DNA from: Mesorhizobium opportunistum WSM2075
Lineage (GTDB): Bacteria > Pseudomonadota > Alphaproteobacteria > Rhizobiales > Rhizobiaceae
Assembly (NCBI RefSeq): GCF_000176035.2
Contig: NC_015675.1
Location: forward strand, 5,646,001-5,710,000
Reading direction: 5' to 3'
Length of the DNA: 64,000 nt
Shown: positions 29,195-38,219 of the stretch, piece after piece
Layout of the letters: every line of letters starts with the position of its first letter
Numbering within the stretch: position 1 is the first letter of the stretch
Made by a program: the position numbers and the translations under genes
The notes under the pieces: model-generated
The model's input: only the letters and a program-made list of their open reading frames with translations
Databases searched by the model: none
What the model was told of the DNA's origin: nothing

Positions 29195-30544
29195 ATGAGC
29201 GACAAACATTCGACCTATACGCCCAAGACCGGTATCGAACGCTGGTTCGACGCCCGCCTGCCGCTGCCGAGGTTGGTGCACGATAGCTTCATCGTCTATC
29301 CCGTCCCGCGCAATTTGAACTATGCCTATACGTTCGGCGGCATTCTCACGGTCATGCTGGTTTCGCAGATCCTGACCGGGATCGTGCTGGCCATGCATTA
29401 TGCTCCGGATACCGGGCTGGCCTTCGATTCAGTCGAGAAGATCATGCGTGACGTGAATTCGGGATGGCTGCTGCGCTCTCTCCATGCGAACGGCGCCTCC
29501 TTCTTCTTCATTGCCGCCTACATCCATATCTGCCGCGGGCTCTACTACGGCTCTTACAAGGCGCCGCGTGAGCTGCTGTGGGTGCTCGGTTGCACCAACC
29601 TCTTGCTGATGATGGCGATCGCCTTCATGGGCTATGTGCTGCCTTGGGGACAGATGTCGTTCTGGGGAGCCACCGTCATTACCAACTTTTTCACGGCCAT
29701 CCCATTGGTCGGCGGCTGGTTCCAGCAGCTCCTTCTCGGCGGGTTCGCGGTCGGCAATCCGACGCTGAACCGCTTCTTTGCGCTGCATTACCTGCTGCCG
29801 TTCGTGCTTGCAGGCGTGGTGACCTTGCATGTCTGGGCGCTTCACGTCGTCGGGCAGAACAATCCAGCCGGCATTGATGTGAAATCAAAAACCGATGTCG
29901 TGGATTTCACACCCTATGCCACCGTCAAGGACGCGTTCGGCATCGTCGTGTTCCTGTTCTTCTTCGCCTATTTCGTCTTCTACCTGCCGAACTATCTCGG
30001 CCATCCTGACAACAACACAATCGCCAATCCGCTCAAGACGCCGGCCCATATCGTGCCGGAATGGTACTTCCTGCCCTTCTACGCGATCCTGCGCGCCATC
30101 ACCTTCAATGTCGGGCCGATCGATTCCAAACTTGGTGGTGTGCTCGCCATGTTCGGCTCGATCGTGGTGCTTTTCGTCGTGCCGTGGCTCGACAGGTCCA
30201 AGGTTCGCTCGGCCGTTTACAGGCCCTGGTACAGAGTGTTCTTTTGGCTCTTCGTCGCCAACGGCCTGTTTCTCGGCTGGCTTGGTTCGCGGCCGGCCGA
30301 AGGGAACTACGTCGTCATGTCTCAGTTGGCGACGCTTTACTACTTCGCCTTCTTCCTGATCGCACTGCCGGTGCTGGGCTTGATCGAGAAGCCGCGGCGG
30401 CTGCCCAACTCGATCACCGAAGCGGTGCTCGAGAAGAACAAGGGGGCCGGCGGCAAAGGCGCGATCGCGGCCGCCGGAGACCAAACGTTGATGAGAAGAG
30501 GCGATGATCGTGTCTCGCCAGCCCGCCTCGAAAGTCGCCGATAG
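29195..30544 (+). CDS. Cytochrome b of a bc1-type complex
   Basis: A 449-residue integral membrane cytochrome b with eight or so helices. Heme ligands H97/H111 and H197/H211 show the 13-residue spacing of bacterial cytochrome b; the Qo-site PEWY is at 287-290 and [17 protein letters not shown] (cd helix) at about 145-161. It should oxidise ubiquinol. The last 30 residues (after [11 protein letters not shown]) are Gly/Arg-rich and unlike the family. Crucially no cytochrome c1 gene follows: the next gene, 104 bases on, is a channel. This is probably a second bc1 locus that lost petC. Confidence 0.9.
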   Translation: MSDKHSTYTPKTGIERWFDARLPLPRLVHDSFIVYPVPRNLNYAYTFGGILTVMLVSQILTGIVLAMHYAPDTGLAFDSVEKIMRDVNSGWLLRSLHANGASFFFIAAYIHICRGLYYGSYKAPRELLWVLGCTNLLLMMAIAFMGYVLPWGQMSFWGATVITNFFTAIPLVGGWFQQLLLGGFAVGNPTLNRFFALHYLLPFVLAGVVTLHVWALHVVGQNNPAGIDVKSKTDVVDFTPYATVKDAFGIVVFLFFFAYFVFYLPNYLGHPDNNTIANPLKTPAHIVPEWYFLPFYAILRAITFNVGPIDSKLGGVLAMFGSIVVLFVVPWLDRSKVRSAVYRPWYRVFFWLFVANGLFLGWLGSRPAEGNYVVMSQLATLYYFAFFLIALPVLGLIEKPRRLPNSITEAVLEKNKGAGGKGAIAAAGDQTLMRRGDDRVSPARLESRR

Positions 30545-30648
30545 CAACACGCGTTGGACGGAGCCGATGCGTCTAGGTGACGAGACAACTTCATGTCGCG
30601 CGCTAGGAACCACGCTGCTTCCGAAGCTGAAAACCAGGGATTGCGATC

Positions 30649-32217
30649 ATGGTCGATCTGGGTCCGGCGATGAATTTGTGGAACTCACCGCTAATGTACA
30701 TCGTGTCGCTCGGCCTCGCCGGAATTGTCGTTTGGAACCTCGTTCCGGCACGCTTCGCCAATGCGAAGTTGGTCGTCCAACTGGTCTTTTTCCTTGCAAT
30801 GTCGATCCTGGTTCTTGAACTGCGGGTCGTCCCGTACGAGCCCGCACGAGGCGATGAGACAACCAGCGGAGCGATCCTCATCGGATTGGTCAAGCTGCTG
30901 TGGTGGGTACATCTTGCTTGGGCGCTAATCGGGTTTGTCCGCATCTATGTCGTGTTCGAGCGAAAGCCGCACGAGGCACGCCTCTTGCAGGATGTCGTGG
31001 TCGGCGTCGTTTACACGGGAATGCTCCTTTCGATCCTCGCATTCGTCTTTGCCGTGCCGGTCGGAACGCTCATCGCCACGTCGGGCGTTTTTGCCGTCAT
31101 GCTGGGTCTGGCGCTCCAGAATACGCTTGGCGACGTATTTTCGGGAATCGCGCTTAACCTCGGCCGCCCTTATGTGCTTGGAAACTGGATCATTCTGAAC
31201 GACGGAACCGAGGGCCGCGTCGTCGAGACCAATTGGCGCTCGACCCAACTCCTCACCCCGGCCCACAACATCATCGCGCTTCCGAACAGCCTTGTCGCCA
31301 AAATCGGGGTAACAAACCTTAGCGGCCCAGACGAGAGCCATGGACTTGCCGTGACGGTAAAGATGTCTCTGACGAAGACGCCGGCTGTCATCGTAGACAC
31401 GATGCGCATGGTCCTGCTGAGCTGCAACTCGATCCTCCAGGACCCCTCGCCCGTGGTAGCCATCACAAGCCTGGATGCGGCGGCAATCGAGATCGAGCTG
31501 TCATTTCGCGTCGCCAGCCTTGATCAGCGGATTACAGCTCGGAACGAAATTTTCGATCTCGTCTATCGCCATTCAAGGTCGGTCGGGGTGCTGCTGGCAG
31601 CGCCACTTTCGGCTTCGATTGCAGTGACCTCCCCGCCAATCGACGGGACGCCGACCTCCCAAGGCTTCGCCGCGATCGACCTGATCAAGGCCATACCAAT
31701 CTTCTCGACGCTAACGGATGCCGAGCAGGAGGTGCTTGCCGCGACGACCTCGGTTCGCAGTTATCGCAAGGGCGACGTCGTTGCAGAACAAGGAGAGATG
31801 CTGCCATCCCTCATGATTGTCCGGAAGGGCATCATCGTCCGGCAACATGGCCAAAGCAATGCTAACGTGCAGGAGATTGGCCGGCTTGCACCTGGCGACT
31901 TCTTCGGCGAGACCGGCCTGCTCGCAGGTATTGGCGAGACGTCGACATTGCGGGCAATGACCCACGTCGTGGTCTACGAGATAGACCAGCAGAGCTTCGC
32001 GCCGCTCCTACTCGACAGGCCCGAGATGGCCGATGATCTTGCGGCAACCCTGTCGAGGGGGACTTCGGCTTACGGCGAAACCGGCATCCCCGGCCAGCAG
32101 CACGATAGCTCCAAATTCGCGCTCCTGAAAGCCATTCAGGCTGTCTTCCACACCGCCCCATCGGAGCACGTTCGAGGACGTGGTCGACCAGGCATTCGAA
32201 AGGACAGAGATTCATGA
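30649..32217 (+). CDS. MscS-family channel with C-terminal cNMP-binding-like domain
   Basis: A 522-residue protein. About four hydrophobic helices occupy residues 10-165. The MscS core follows with a pore helix (GVFAVMLGLALQNTLGDVFSGIALNL), the beta domain (VLGNWIILNDGTEGRVVETNWRST) and an alpha/beta region to about 330. From about 345 to 470 there is a cyclic-nucleotide-binding-like domain (IPIFSTLTDAEQEVLAA, GDFFGETGLLAG). Known: such bacterial cyclic-nucleotide-gated MscS homologues are usually poorly mechanosensitive. The phosphate-binding Arg expected after FGExxLL appears replaced (GIGETSTLRA). Its stop overlaps the pirin start by 4 bases. Confidence 0.88.
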   Translation: MVDLGPAMNLWNSPLMYIVSLGLAGIVVWNLVPARFANAKLVVQLVFFLAMSILVLELRVVPYEPARGDETTSGAILIGLVKLLWWVHLAWALIGFVRIYVVFERKPHEARLLQDVVVGVVYTGMLLSILAFVFAVPVGTLIATSGVFAVMLGLALQNTLGDVFSGIALNLGRPYVLGNWIILNDGTEGRVVETNWRSTQLLTPAHNIIALPNSLVAKIGVTNLSGPDESHGLAVTVKMSLTKTPAVIVDTMRMVLLSCNSILQDPSPVVAITSLDAAAIEIELSFRVASLDQRITARNEIFDLVYRHSRSVGVLLAAPLSASIAVTSPPIDGTPTSQGFAAIDLIKAIPIFSTLTDAEQEVLAATTSVRSYRKGDVVAEQGEMLPSLMIVRKGIIVRQHGQSNANVQEIGRLAPGDFFGETGLLAGIGETSTLRAMTHVVVYEIDQQSFAPLLLDRPEMADDLAATLSRGTSAYGETGIPGQQHDSSKFALLKAIQAVFHTAPSEHVRGRGRPGIRKDRDS

Positions 32218-33131
32218 CCATCCGCCAAAGCGACATCGTCGGCATCGATCCACTCAGGCAGCCTGCTATGCGTGATTTTGCCGACGGTTTGAAGGTACGG
32301 CGCGTATTGCCCTCCTCGAACTGCCTGATGATCGGCCCCTTCATCCTATTCGACCATTTCGGCCCCGCGGTATTCGACGCGGGTCGTGGTTTCGACATGG
32401 ACCCGCATCCGCATATCGGGATCGCGACCGTAATCTACCTGTTCGACGGAGAGATCATCCATCGCGACAATCTCGGTGAAGTGCAGGCCATCCGCCCCGG
32501 CGAAATCAATTGGACGACGGCCGGGTCGGGCATCGTCCATTCCGAACGTACGTCGCCGCAAGCCCGAGCGCGAGGAAGCAATCTCTTCGGCGTTCAGGCA
32601 TGGGTGGCGCTCCCCTCCCGGCACGAAGAAGTTGCCGCCCACTTTGCACATTATGGCGCTCCCGAAATCCCACGGATCTGTGCCGATGGGGTCGAGTTCA
32701 CTTTGATCGCCGGAGTGTCCGACGGGTTGGTCTCTCCGGCAAGGACGTACTCCGACCTGGTCTTTGCCGAAATCGTGCTCACGGGCAGTGCGCGATATCA
32801 GGTGAAACCTGGATATCGCGAGCGTGCGATCTATGTTGTCGCCGGCGAGATCGAAGTCATGGGCCAACTTGGCAGTTTCGGTGAAGGCGAATTGATCATG
32901 CTGGCGCCCGGGGCTGAGATCGTGCTCCAGGCGCCTGCCTTCCATGCCGCGCGGCTGATGCTGATCGGCGGCGAGCCTCTTTGCGAACCACGTTATATCC
33001 ATTGGAACTTCGTCTCCTCCTCAGTTGAACGGATTGAGCAGGCAAAGGCGGACTGGCGCGAAGGCCGCTTCCCGGCCGTGCCGGGGGAACACGGGTTGAT
33101 GCCTCTGCCGCAGGAAGAATCAAAGTGGTGA
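32214..33131 (+). CDS. Pirin-family bicupin protein
   Basis: A 305-residue pirin. Seen in the first cupin: LMIGPFILFDHFGP, DPHPHIGIATVIYLFDGEIIHRDN (metal histidines), GEINWTTAGSGIVHSE (the family signature with the fourth ligand region). A second cupin spans about 165-260. ATG 32214 overlaps the channel gene stop (ATGA). Known: bacterial pirins bind iron and some have quercetinase activity or act as redox regulators. The coupling to a channel gene is unusual. Confidence 0.9.
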   Translation: MTIRQSDIVGIDPLRQPAMRDFADGLKVRRVLPSSNCLMIGPFILFDHFGPAVFDAGRGFDMDPHPHIGIATVIYLFDGEIIHRDNLGEVQAIRPGEINWTTAGSGIVHSERTSPQARARGSNLFGVQAWVALPSRHEEVAAHFAHYGAPEIPRICADGVEFTLIAGVSDGLVSPARTYSDLVFAEIVLTGSARYQVKPGYRERAIYVVAGEIEVMGQLGSFGEGELIMLAPGAEIVLQAPAFHAARLMLIGGEPLCEPRYIHWNFVSSSVERIEQAKADWREGRFPAVPGEHGLMPLPQEESKW

Positions 33132-33172
33132 CGGTTTCGGCGGCGGCCACATCCGCGGGTCGCCGGGCGGCG

Positions 33173-33604
33173 TCATGACACCGAGTAGAGTTTGCGCATC
33201 GTGCCCTCGTCGATTTGACCATCGAACCAGACGTCGAAGATGGTCTCGAGCAGGAACTCGTCGTTACTTGCTTCGGAAAACAGCGTGAGGGACGCGTGCA
33301 ATTTCATTGTATCCTCATCACCGAAGACCGCGCGAGCACTTAGATCGGAAAGTCGTTGCAGTGTGCCGACGCATTCCCGATAACGACCGCCCAGTATCGG
33401 CGATTGGAGGTAAGCGCCTGCCTCGTCGAGTGATGTGATCGCGTACGGATCGGCTCCAGTGTCGCTTCGCCCGGTAGCCAACGTCGGGAAGATCAACTCC
33501 GTGTATGGAGTACACATCATGCCTCGACGCAGCATAGCCAGCGCGTCGCCGTAAACCGGATCCTGAGCGCTGACGAACCTCTGCAAATTATATTGGTCGT
33601 CCAT
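33173..33604 (-). CDS. DUF1810 family protein, divergent
   Basis: A 143-residue soluble protein. The start YNLQRFVSAQDPVYGDALAML and the middle YAITSLDEAGAYLQSPILGGRYRECVGTLQ match the DUF1810 (YfiT/calpastatin-like) family, as does KLHASLTLFSEAS. The highly conserved family segment around HWMWFIFPQ is replaced here by CTPYTELIFPT, so a conserved His/Trp pair is missing. Function unknown in the family. It faces the pirin gene tail to tail. Confidence 0.8.
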   Translation of the reverse strand: MDDQYNLQRFVSAQDPVYGDALAMLRRGMMCTPYTELIFPTLATGRSDTGADPYAITSLDEAGAYLQSPILGGRYRECVGTLQRLSDLSARAVFGDEDTMKLHASLTLFSEASNDEFLLETIFDVWFDGQIDEGTMRKLYSVS

Positions 33605-33647
33605 CTCGACTCAGACCTTTTTTGCAAACAGCTGTATTCGTGCCTGA

Positions 33648-33929
33648 TCACCCTGCAACGACATCGGTATATTCCGGATGCCTGGCGACGAAGCCGCTCA
33701 TGAAGGGACACTTCAAGACAGCTTTGCGGCCGGTTTTGCGGAGCAATTCGAAGGTACCTTGCGCCAACCGCGACGCGATCCCCTGTCCGGAAAATTCCGA
33801 AGGCACTTCGGTATGTATCAGCGCAACCTTGCCGTCTTGGAGCGTATAGTAGGCCACTGCGAAGGCATGACCGGTGATCGGGAGCTCGAACCTATGCTGC
33901 CGAATGTTCTCTGTGACCTTTGCATCCAT
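33648..33929 (-). CDS. GNAT-like N-acetyltransferase, YjdJ type
   Basis: A 93-residue minimal acetyltransferase-like domain (COG2388 type). Seen: VAYYTLQDGKVALIHTEVPSEFSGQGIASRLAQGTF, whose EVP-xxxxGxGIAxxL is the acetyl-CoA pyrophosphate loop, then CPFMSGFVARHPEY, the typical end. It lies 43 bases upstream of the DUF1810 gene on the same strand. The substrate is unknown. Confidence 0.85.
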   Translation of the reverse strand: MDAKVTENIRQHRFELPITGHAFAVAYYTLQDGKVALIHTEVPSEFSGQGIASRLAQGTFELLRKTGRKAVLKCPFMSGFVARHPEYTDVVAG

Positions 33930-33980
33930 CTCTATCTCTCGATGTTCGTTGCGTGAGGCTGGACGTAGCTTGCCCGATCG

Positions 33981-34715
33981 CTATCGCATCGCGGGCAAAC
34001 GTAGCCTGACGGTGGTGCCTGTCCCGGGCGCGCTCTGAATGTCGATGCTTCCGCCTGACTCTTCGGCAAAGCGCTTCACCATCGGCAGGCCGACGCCGCC
34101 GAGGCCCTCCGTTTTTGTGGTGAAGAAGGGATCGAATGCGAAGGCAATCGTCTCGGCGGTCATCCCCACACCGTTGTCGGCGGTGGTGATATCCACCTGA
34201 GCGGCTGAGGTGCCATCAAAGACCACTGCGGTATCTATCGAGATCAGGCCCCCATTGGGGGATGCATCGCGCGCGTTGAATACCAGGTTCAGAATCGCGT
34301 TCTGCAAACCCAGGCGGTTGCACCTCACTGACGGCAAGTCCGGCCTCACTCGAACCTCGAGACGAATCTTGGGGTCCCACGCGCTTCGAATGAGGGTCTC
34401 GATTTCAGCCAGGCAGGCGCCGACATTTGCATATTCGCTTTCTCTGCGGCTCTCTCGGGCGGAACTGATACTCTGGCGGACAAGCGCGCCAGCTCGTTCC
34501 AAGGCCGTTCTGGCGCCCGAAATTGCAAGCCCAAGCGTTGGAGCCGCTGAGACGCTCGGGTCACGGGCCAGGTGATTTAACGCCGACGACGCGACCTGGA
34601 TGAGATTGCCAAGGTCATGAACGATGCCGGCGGTCGCCATCTGGATGGGCAGGCCATCTCGGGGAATCTCGGGCGCGATGTCGAAGACATCCACTTTCAC
34701 TTCCGGACGAGACAT
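33981..34715 (-). CDS. Soluble histidine kinase without sensing domain
   Basis: About 244 residues (ATG 34715; another ATG at 34727). The dimerisation helix carries GIVHDLGNLIQV with the phospho-accepting His, followed by an ATPase domain: N box LNLVFNARDASPNGG, G1 DNGVGM, F box FDPFFTTKTEGLGGVGLPMVKRF and G2 APGTGTTV. No PAS, GAF or membrane segment is present, so the signal must come from a partner. There is no adjacent response regulator. It resembles the kinase part of hybrid FixL-like proteins. Confidence 0.85.
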   Translation of the reverse strand: MSRPEVKVDVFDIAPEIPRDGLPIQMATAGIVHDLGNLIQVASSALNHLARDPSVSAAPTLGLAISGARTALERAGALVRQSISSARESRRESEYANVGACLAEIETLIRSAWDPKIRLEVRVRPDLPSVRCNRLGLQNAILNLVFNARDASPNGGLISIDTAVVFDGTSAAQVDITTADNGVGMTAETIAFAFDPFFTTKTEGLGGVGLPMVKRFAEESGGSIDIQSAPGTGTTVRLRLPAMR

Positions 34716-34921
34716 TATAACCCTCATGTTTGCTCAGGCAGAATTCAGTTGCTTGAATATAGTACAATAGAGGACGGGAGTGGTCGATTAGATTGAGTAA
34801 GAAGCCGAACCATACTGCAGTATATGTCCCGCGATCTGCGGACCATCGCCAGTGCGGGACCAACATCTCGCGAGACGGATCTCCCTCTTTCGTGCTCATC
34901 GCACCGTCGCGAGATTCTCCT

Positions 34922-35359
34922 CTATTGGTAGCCAATGCCCCCGATATAGTTGGCGAGCAGCCGCTCCTGGAGTTCTTCCTGTTGGAAGAGCGCCTTCATC
35001 GCGTCGCGGATATCAAGGACGCCTATCGGCTTAGCGCCGGCGCCGAGCACCGGTAGGTTCTGGAGCCGCTGTGTTGTCATGGTCTGCCAGACCGAATGCA
35101 GGTCGTCATCAGGCCCACAGGATACGAAAGACCGGCTCATCAGCGTGGATACCGGCGCTTCCGCCGGTCCCGAATTCGCCAGATGACGAACAAGGTCGGA
35201 CTTGCTCAGCACGCCTGCCGCCTCGCCACTGCCATGGCATACGACAACCAGGCCTATGGCCGGCTTGGACAGCCATAGCGCAGCTGCCCGCAGCGACGTG
35301 TCGAGGTCGACCGCCGCAAGGCGCGCCGATGTTTCTGGATGTAGACTGTCAATTCGCAT
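34922..35359 (-). CDS. Tandem CBS-domain protein
   Basis: A 145-residue protein composed of two CBS motifs: residues about 8-65 (SARLAAVDLDTSL, AIGLVVVCHGSGEAAGVLSKSDLVRHLA) and 75-130 (VSTLMSRSFVSCGPDDDL, LQNLPVLGAGAKPIGVLDIRDAM). Known: CBS pairs bind adenosine ligands and act as energy sensors. It stands among stress-type genes between the histidine kinase and an HD protein. Confidence 0.88.
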   Translation of the reverse strand: MRIDSLHPETSARLAAVDLDTSLRAAALWLSKPAIGLVVVCHGSGEAAGVLSKSDLVRHLANSGPAEAPVSTLMSRSFVSCGPDDDLHSVWQTMTTQRLQNLPVLGAGAKPIGVLDIRDAMKALFQQEELQERLLANYIGGIGYQ

Positions 35360-35417
35360 GGTGCCCTCCTGAGGCGTCTCGCGGCCGCGGCCGGAGAGAT
35401 CAGATTCGAGGTTTCGC

Positions 35418-36065
35418 CTACTCTTCGAAGGAAGTGTTCATCACAAAATCGACGGAAGACGGCGCCTTGTAGCCGGCCACAAAGCGCTCACCGAAATCCC
35501 GGGCAAAGTTGTCGTAGGTCGTTTCCGGGTTCACCTTGGCGATGTGGCAAAAGCATCGCGTCATCCGCCGCTTCATTTGAAGACGCGGAAATTCGCCGAC
35601 GATCCTGGCTATCTCGGCGGAAGAGATGAGACTGTATTGCAGGCCGACGACATCAAGGCAGATGCCGGCTGTGCACAGCGCCACCTCGGCTTCCTTGTAG
35701 AGGCCAATCGACGGCGTCGAATTGAGAGCGACGCTGTCCCATGTCAACTGAGCACGACGCTCGTCGAAGCCGCCTTGCCGGACGAAGGCGCGGGCCAGAT
35801 CGGCGCCTTCCACCTCGAAACGGCGCGGCCCGGCGAAGGTCTCGTTGAGCGTGACGTCGTGCAACAGGGTTCCGACGGCAACAACTTCACCGTCGTGCTC
35901 GATGTTCTGGACCTGTGCGATGCGGACGGCGAAAAGCCATGATCGAACCACGTGGTTGAACAAATACGGTTCACATAGCTGGCGGGCATGTTCGATCGCC
36001 CGGCCGACAAGCGGCGTATCGGGGACCGAAACCCCTGCAAGCGTGCGCCTGGCGATCGCATCCAT
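35418..36065 (-). CDS. HD-domain phosphohydrolase-like protein
   Basis: A 215-residue HD-superfamily protein. The metal motif is visible as H in LFNHVVRSWLFA, and HD in GTLLHDVTLN. Length and the FEVEGADLARAF segment resemble the cyanamide-hydratase-like HD subfamily. No signal peptide. Substrate unknown. It lies 58 bases upstream of the CBS gene on the same strand. Confidence 0.82.
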   Translation of the reverse strand: MDAIARRTLAGVSVPDTPLVGRAIEHARQLCEPYLFNHVVRSWLFAVRIAQVQNIEHDGEVVAVGTLLHDVTLNETFAGPRRFEVEGADLARAFVRQGGFDERRAQLTWDSVALNSTPSIGLYKEAEVALCTAGICLDVVGLQYSLISSAEIARIVGEFPRLQMKRRMTRCFCHIAKVNPETTYDNFARDFGERFVAGYKAPSSVDFVMNTSFEE

Positions 36066-36100
36066 GTCAGTGCCTTTCCTTCGCCGATTGTGTGTCGGTT

Positions 36101-36128
36101 TGACGCCCTTACCTTGGCAAGGGCGTCA
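36101..36128 (-). terminator. Hairpin between cupin and HD genes
   Basis: TGACGCCCTT and AAGGGCGTCA form a perfect 10-base stem with an 8-base loop, 5 bases beyond the stop of the exported cupin gene. No T-run follows on the minus strand, so it is a terminator-like or RNA-stabilising hairpin rather than a textbook terminator. Confidence 0.55.
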
Positions 36129-36133
36129 CCAGT

Positions 36134-36535
36134 TCATTTCGCGTAGGTCGTCAGGTTGGTCTCGTTGGTATCGACGACGAAGACCGCAAGCAGGCGAGCG
36201 CGTTCCGTCTTGCTGGCGTTTTCACTGACGGCGTGATGGTCGCCCGGGAATTCCGAGAAGCTTTCGCCTGCACGGTACGTCTTCACGGGCCCACCGTTGA
36301 CCTGGCTTCGGATCGCCCCCTCCAGCACCGTGGCATAGATGAACGCGGAACTGGGATGGGTATGCGCCGGCGATGTCCCGCCCGGCCCGTACTCGACGAG
36401 CACGGCTTTCAAGCTCTTGCCGGGCACATTTGGAAGGGCGTGGTCGTAGACGAGCTTCACGCTGTCCGCGTCTTTGGCCATTGCTGCGGTGACGGATGCG
36501 GCGGCGAGCGCTGCACAGAGGAGTTTCCTGATCAT
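36134..36535 (-). CDS. Exported cupin protein
   Basis: A 133-residue protein with a cleavable signal (MIRKLLCAALAAASVTAAMA) and a single cupin domain: GTSPAHTHPSSAFIYATVLEG (metal histidines of motif 1) and GESFSEFPGDHHAVSEN (motif 2). It is likely periplasmic. Such small exported cupins often bind metals but rarely have a known substrate. It is followed by the hairpin at 36101-36128. Confidence 0.85.
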   Translation of the reverse strand: MIRKLLCAALAAASVTAAMAKDADSVKLVYDHALPNVPGKSLKAVLVEYGPGGTSPAHTHPSSAFIYATVLEGAIRSQVNGGPVKTYRAGESFSEFPGDHHAVSENASKTERARLLAVFVVDTNETNLTTYAK

Positions 36536-36606
36536 GTCCGATATCCTTGTTGGAATGAGAGCTAGGGAATGCTGGTCTGATGGGTCGCGAAACCGGCGTT
36601 CAGTAC

Positions 36607-37365
36607 TTACGCCGGTGGCGTGTATCGGCTGAGCCAGTCGTCGAAGTGGACGGCGCCGACGCGCGCGTTCTCGCCGGGGACAAGCGTTTGATCGTCGATT
36701 GCCACTTCACCGTAGTAGAGAGCGCCAGGATCCGAGACGATTTTGCGCGGATCGTTGGTGGCCTTTAGAAAGCGACCGACGAGCTCGCTCATACGAACGC
36801 GATCGGGGCCGGCAATTTCGATCGTGCCGTTCACTGGCGCTGCTAGGGCGACGTCCGCCATCGCATCAGCAACGTCGTCGGCTGCCATTGGTTGGAAGTA
36901 CGCCGGTGACATGTGGACGGTATCCCCTACGGCGCCGGTGTTTGCGATGGCGGCGGTGAACTCGAAGAACTGTGTGGCGTGCACGATCGTGTAGGGGATA
37001 GCGGACTCCTTGATCAGCTTTTCCTGAAGCAGTTTGCCGCGGAAATACCCCATGTCCTGCAGCCGGTCGGTGCCGACCACAGACAGCGCGACGTGATGGC
37101 GGACGCCGGCGGCCGCTTCGGCTGCAAGAAGATTACGCCCGGATGCCGCGAAAAATTCGAGCGCGGCCTTTTCCTCGAATGACGGTGAGTTCGCGAGATC
37201 GACGACGACCTGTGCCCCGGCAAGAGCGACGGCCAGCCCTTCGCCGGTGACGGTGTTCACTCCCGAATTCGGTGAGGCCGCAAGCACGTCGTGTCCCTTC
37301 CTGCGCAGTCTTTCCACAGTCTTGGAGCCGATCAGCCCGGTTCCGCCGATGACGACGATCTTCAT
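36607..37365 (-). CDS. NmrA/atypical SDR NAD(P)-binding protein
   Basis: A 252-residue Rossmann protein: MKIVVIGGTGLIGSKTVERL (GxxGxxG), later SVVGTDRLQDMGYFRGKLLQEKLI with the YxxxK-like Y-F-R-G-K, and PYTIVHATQFFEF, all as in NmrA/NAD(P)H-azoreductase-like SDRs. The start is ATG 37365, 8 bases after AGGAG; the TTG at 37371 is less likely. It sits 65 bases downstream of the alpha/beta hydrolase gene, probably in one unit. Confidence 0.85.
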   Translation of the reverse strand: MKIVVIGGTGLIGSKTVERLRRKGHDVLAASPNSGVNTVTGEGLAVALAGAQVVVDLANSPSFEEKAALEFFAASGRNLLAAEAAAGVRHHVALSVVGTDRLQDMGYFRGKLLQEKLIKESAIPYTIVHATQFFEFTAAIANTGAVGDTVHMSPAYFQPMAADDVADAMADVALAAPVNGTIEIAGPDRVRMSELVGRFLKATNDPRKIVSDPGALYYGEVAIDDQTLVPGENARVGAVHFDDWLSRYTPPA

Positions 37366-37430
37366 TTCCAATCTCCTTTGTTGAGGGTGTTGATTTGCGG
37401 GTGTTGGTCGAATGTCGGCTTTCCGGGGAG

Positions 37431-38219
37431 CTACTCGCTGGCCGATGCGGCGTCCTCGATAAGTGAGGTGACCTCGTCGGGGTGCGAGACCATGAGCGCG
37501 TGGGAAGCACCCTCAATGACGACCGTCTTCACGGCGTGCGCGCGCTTGGCCATGAAGCTCATGACGGCTGCCGGGATATTTCGGTCATCGGTGCCGTAGA
37601 TCATGTAGGACGGCAGCGTTTTCCATGAAGCTACGCCCGAGGGCTCGGCCAGGGCTGCCTGCGCGATCGGGCGTTGGGTGGCGGCCATCAGCGACGACTG
37701 CTCTTCGGGAACGTCGGCCGCGAACTGGGCTCGGAATTTGTCCGGCTGGATGAAGAGATCCTGGCCGCCGTTCGGCGACGCGACTGGAGCAAGCGCGCTT
37801 GCCAAAGTGCTGCCGGGAAACATGCTGGACAAGGTGGCGCTCGATTCGCCGTTATCCGGCGCGAATCCGGCCACGTATACCAAGGCCTTCACATTGGGAT
37901 TGCCGTTGGCGGCTTCGGTGATCACGGGTCCGCCGTAGGAATGCCCCACCAGCACGATCGGTCCGGGAACCGACCGGATGATGGCCGAGACCGCCGCGGC
38001 ATCGCTGGCGACGCTGCGGAGGGGATTGGCTGCCGCCTTCGCCACATAGCCGTCCCTGCCGAGTTTGGTTATGACCGCGTCCCAACTCGACGATTCGGCG
38101 AAGGCCCCGTGCACCAGCACGATCGTCGGCTTGGGCTTCGCTCCGGCCGCCTGCGCCGTTGCGCCACCCGCGACGGCAAGCGCGGCGGCCAGCGCCAGGA
38201 TTCCAGTGACATTTCGCAT
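37431..38219 (-). CDS. Exported alpha/beta hydrolase
   Basis: A 262-residue hydrolase with a signal peptide (MRNVTGILALAAALAVAGGA). Seen: VLVHGAFAESSSW (oxyanion), nucleophile elbow GHSYGGPV (Ser) and VIEGASHALMVSHP (His). It belongs to the EstC/pyrethroid-esterase-like family of HGAF hydrolases. A good AAGGAG precedes the ATG. A ~80-base element at 38256-38336 upstream is repeated before the chloroperoxidase-like gene at 39979. Confidence 0.86.
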   Translation of the reverse strand: MRNVTGILALAAALAVAGGATAQAAGAKPKPTIVLVHGAFAESSSWDAVITKLGRDGYVAKAAANPLRSVASDAAAVSAIIRSVPGPIVLVGHSYGGPVITEAANGNPNVKALVYVAGFAPDNGESSATLSSMFPGSTLASALAPVASPNGGQDLFIQPDKFRAQFAADVPEEQSSLMAATQRPIAQAALAEPSGVASWKTLPSYMIYGTDDRNIPAAVMSFMAKRAHAVKTVVIEGASHALMVSHPDEVTSLIEDAASASE

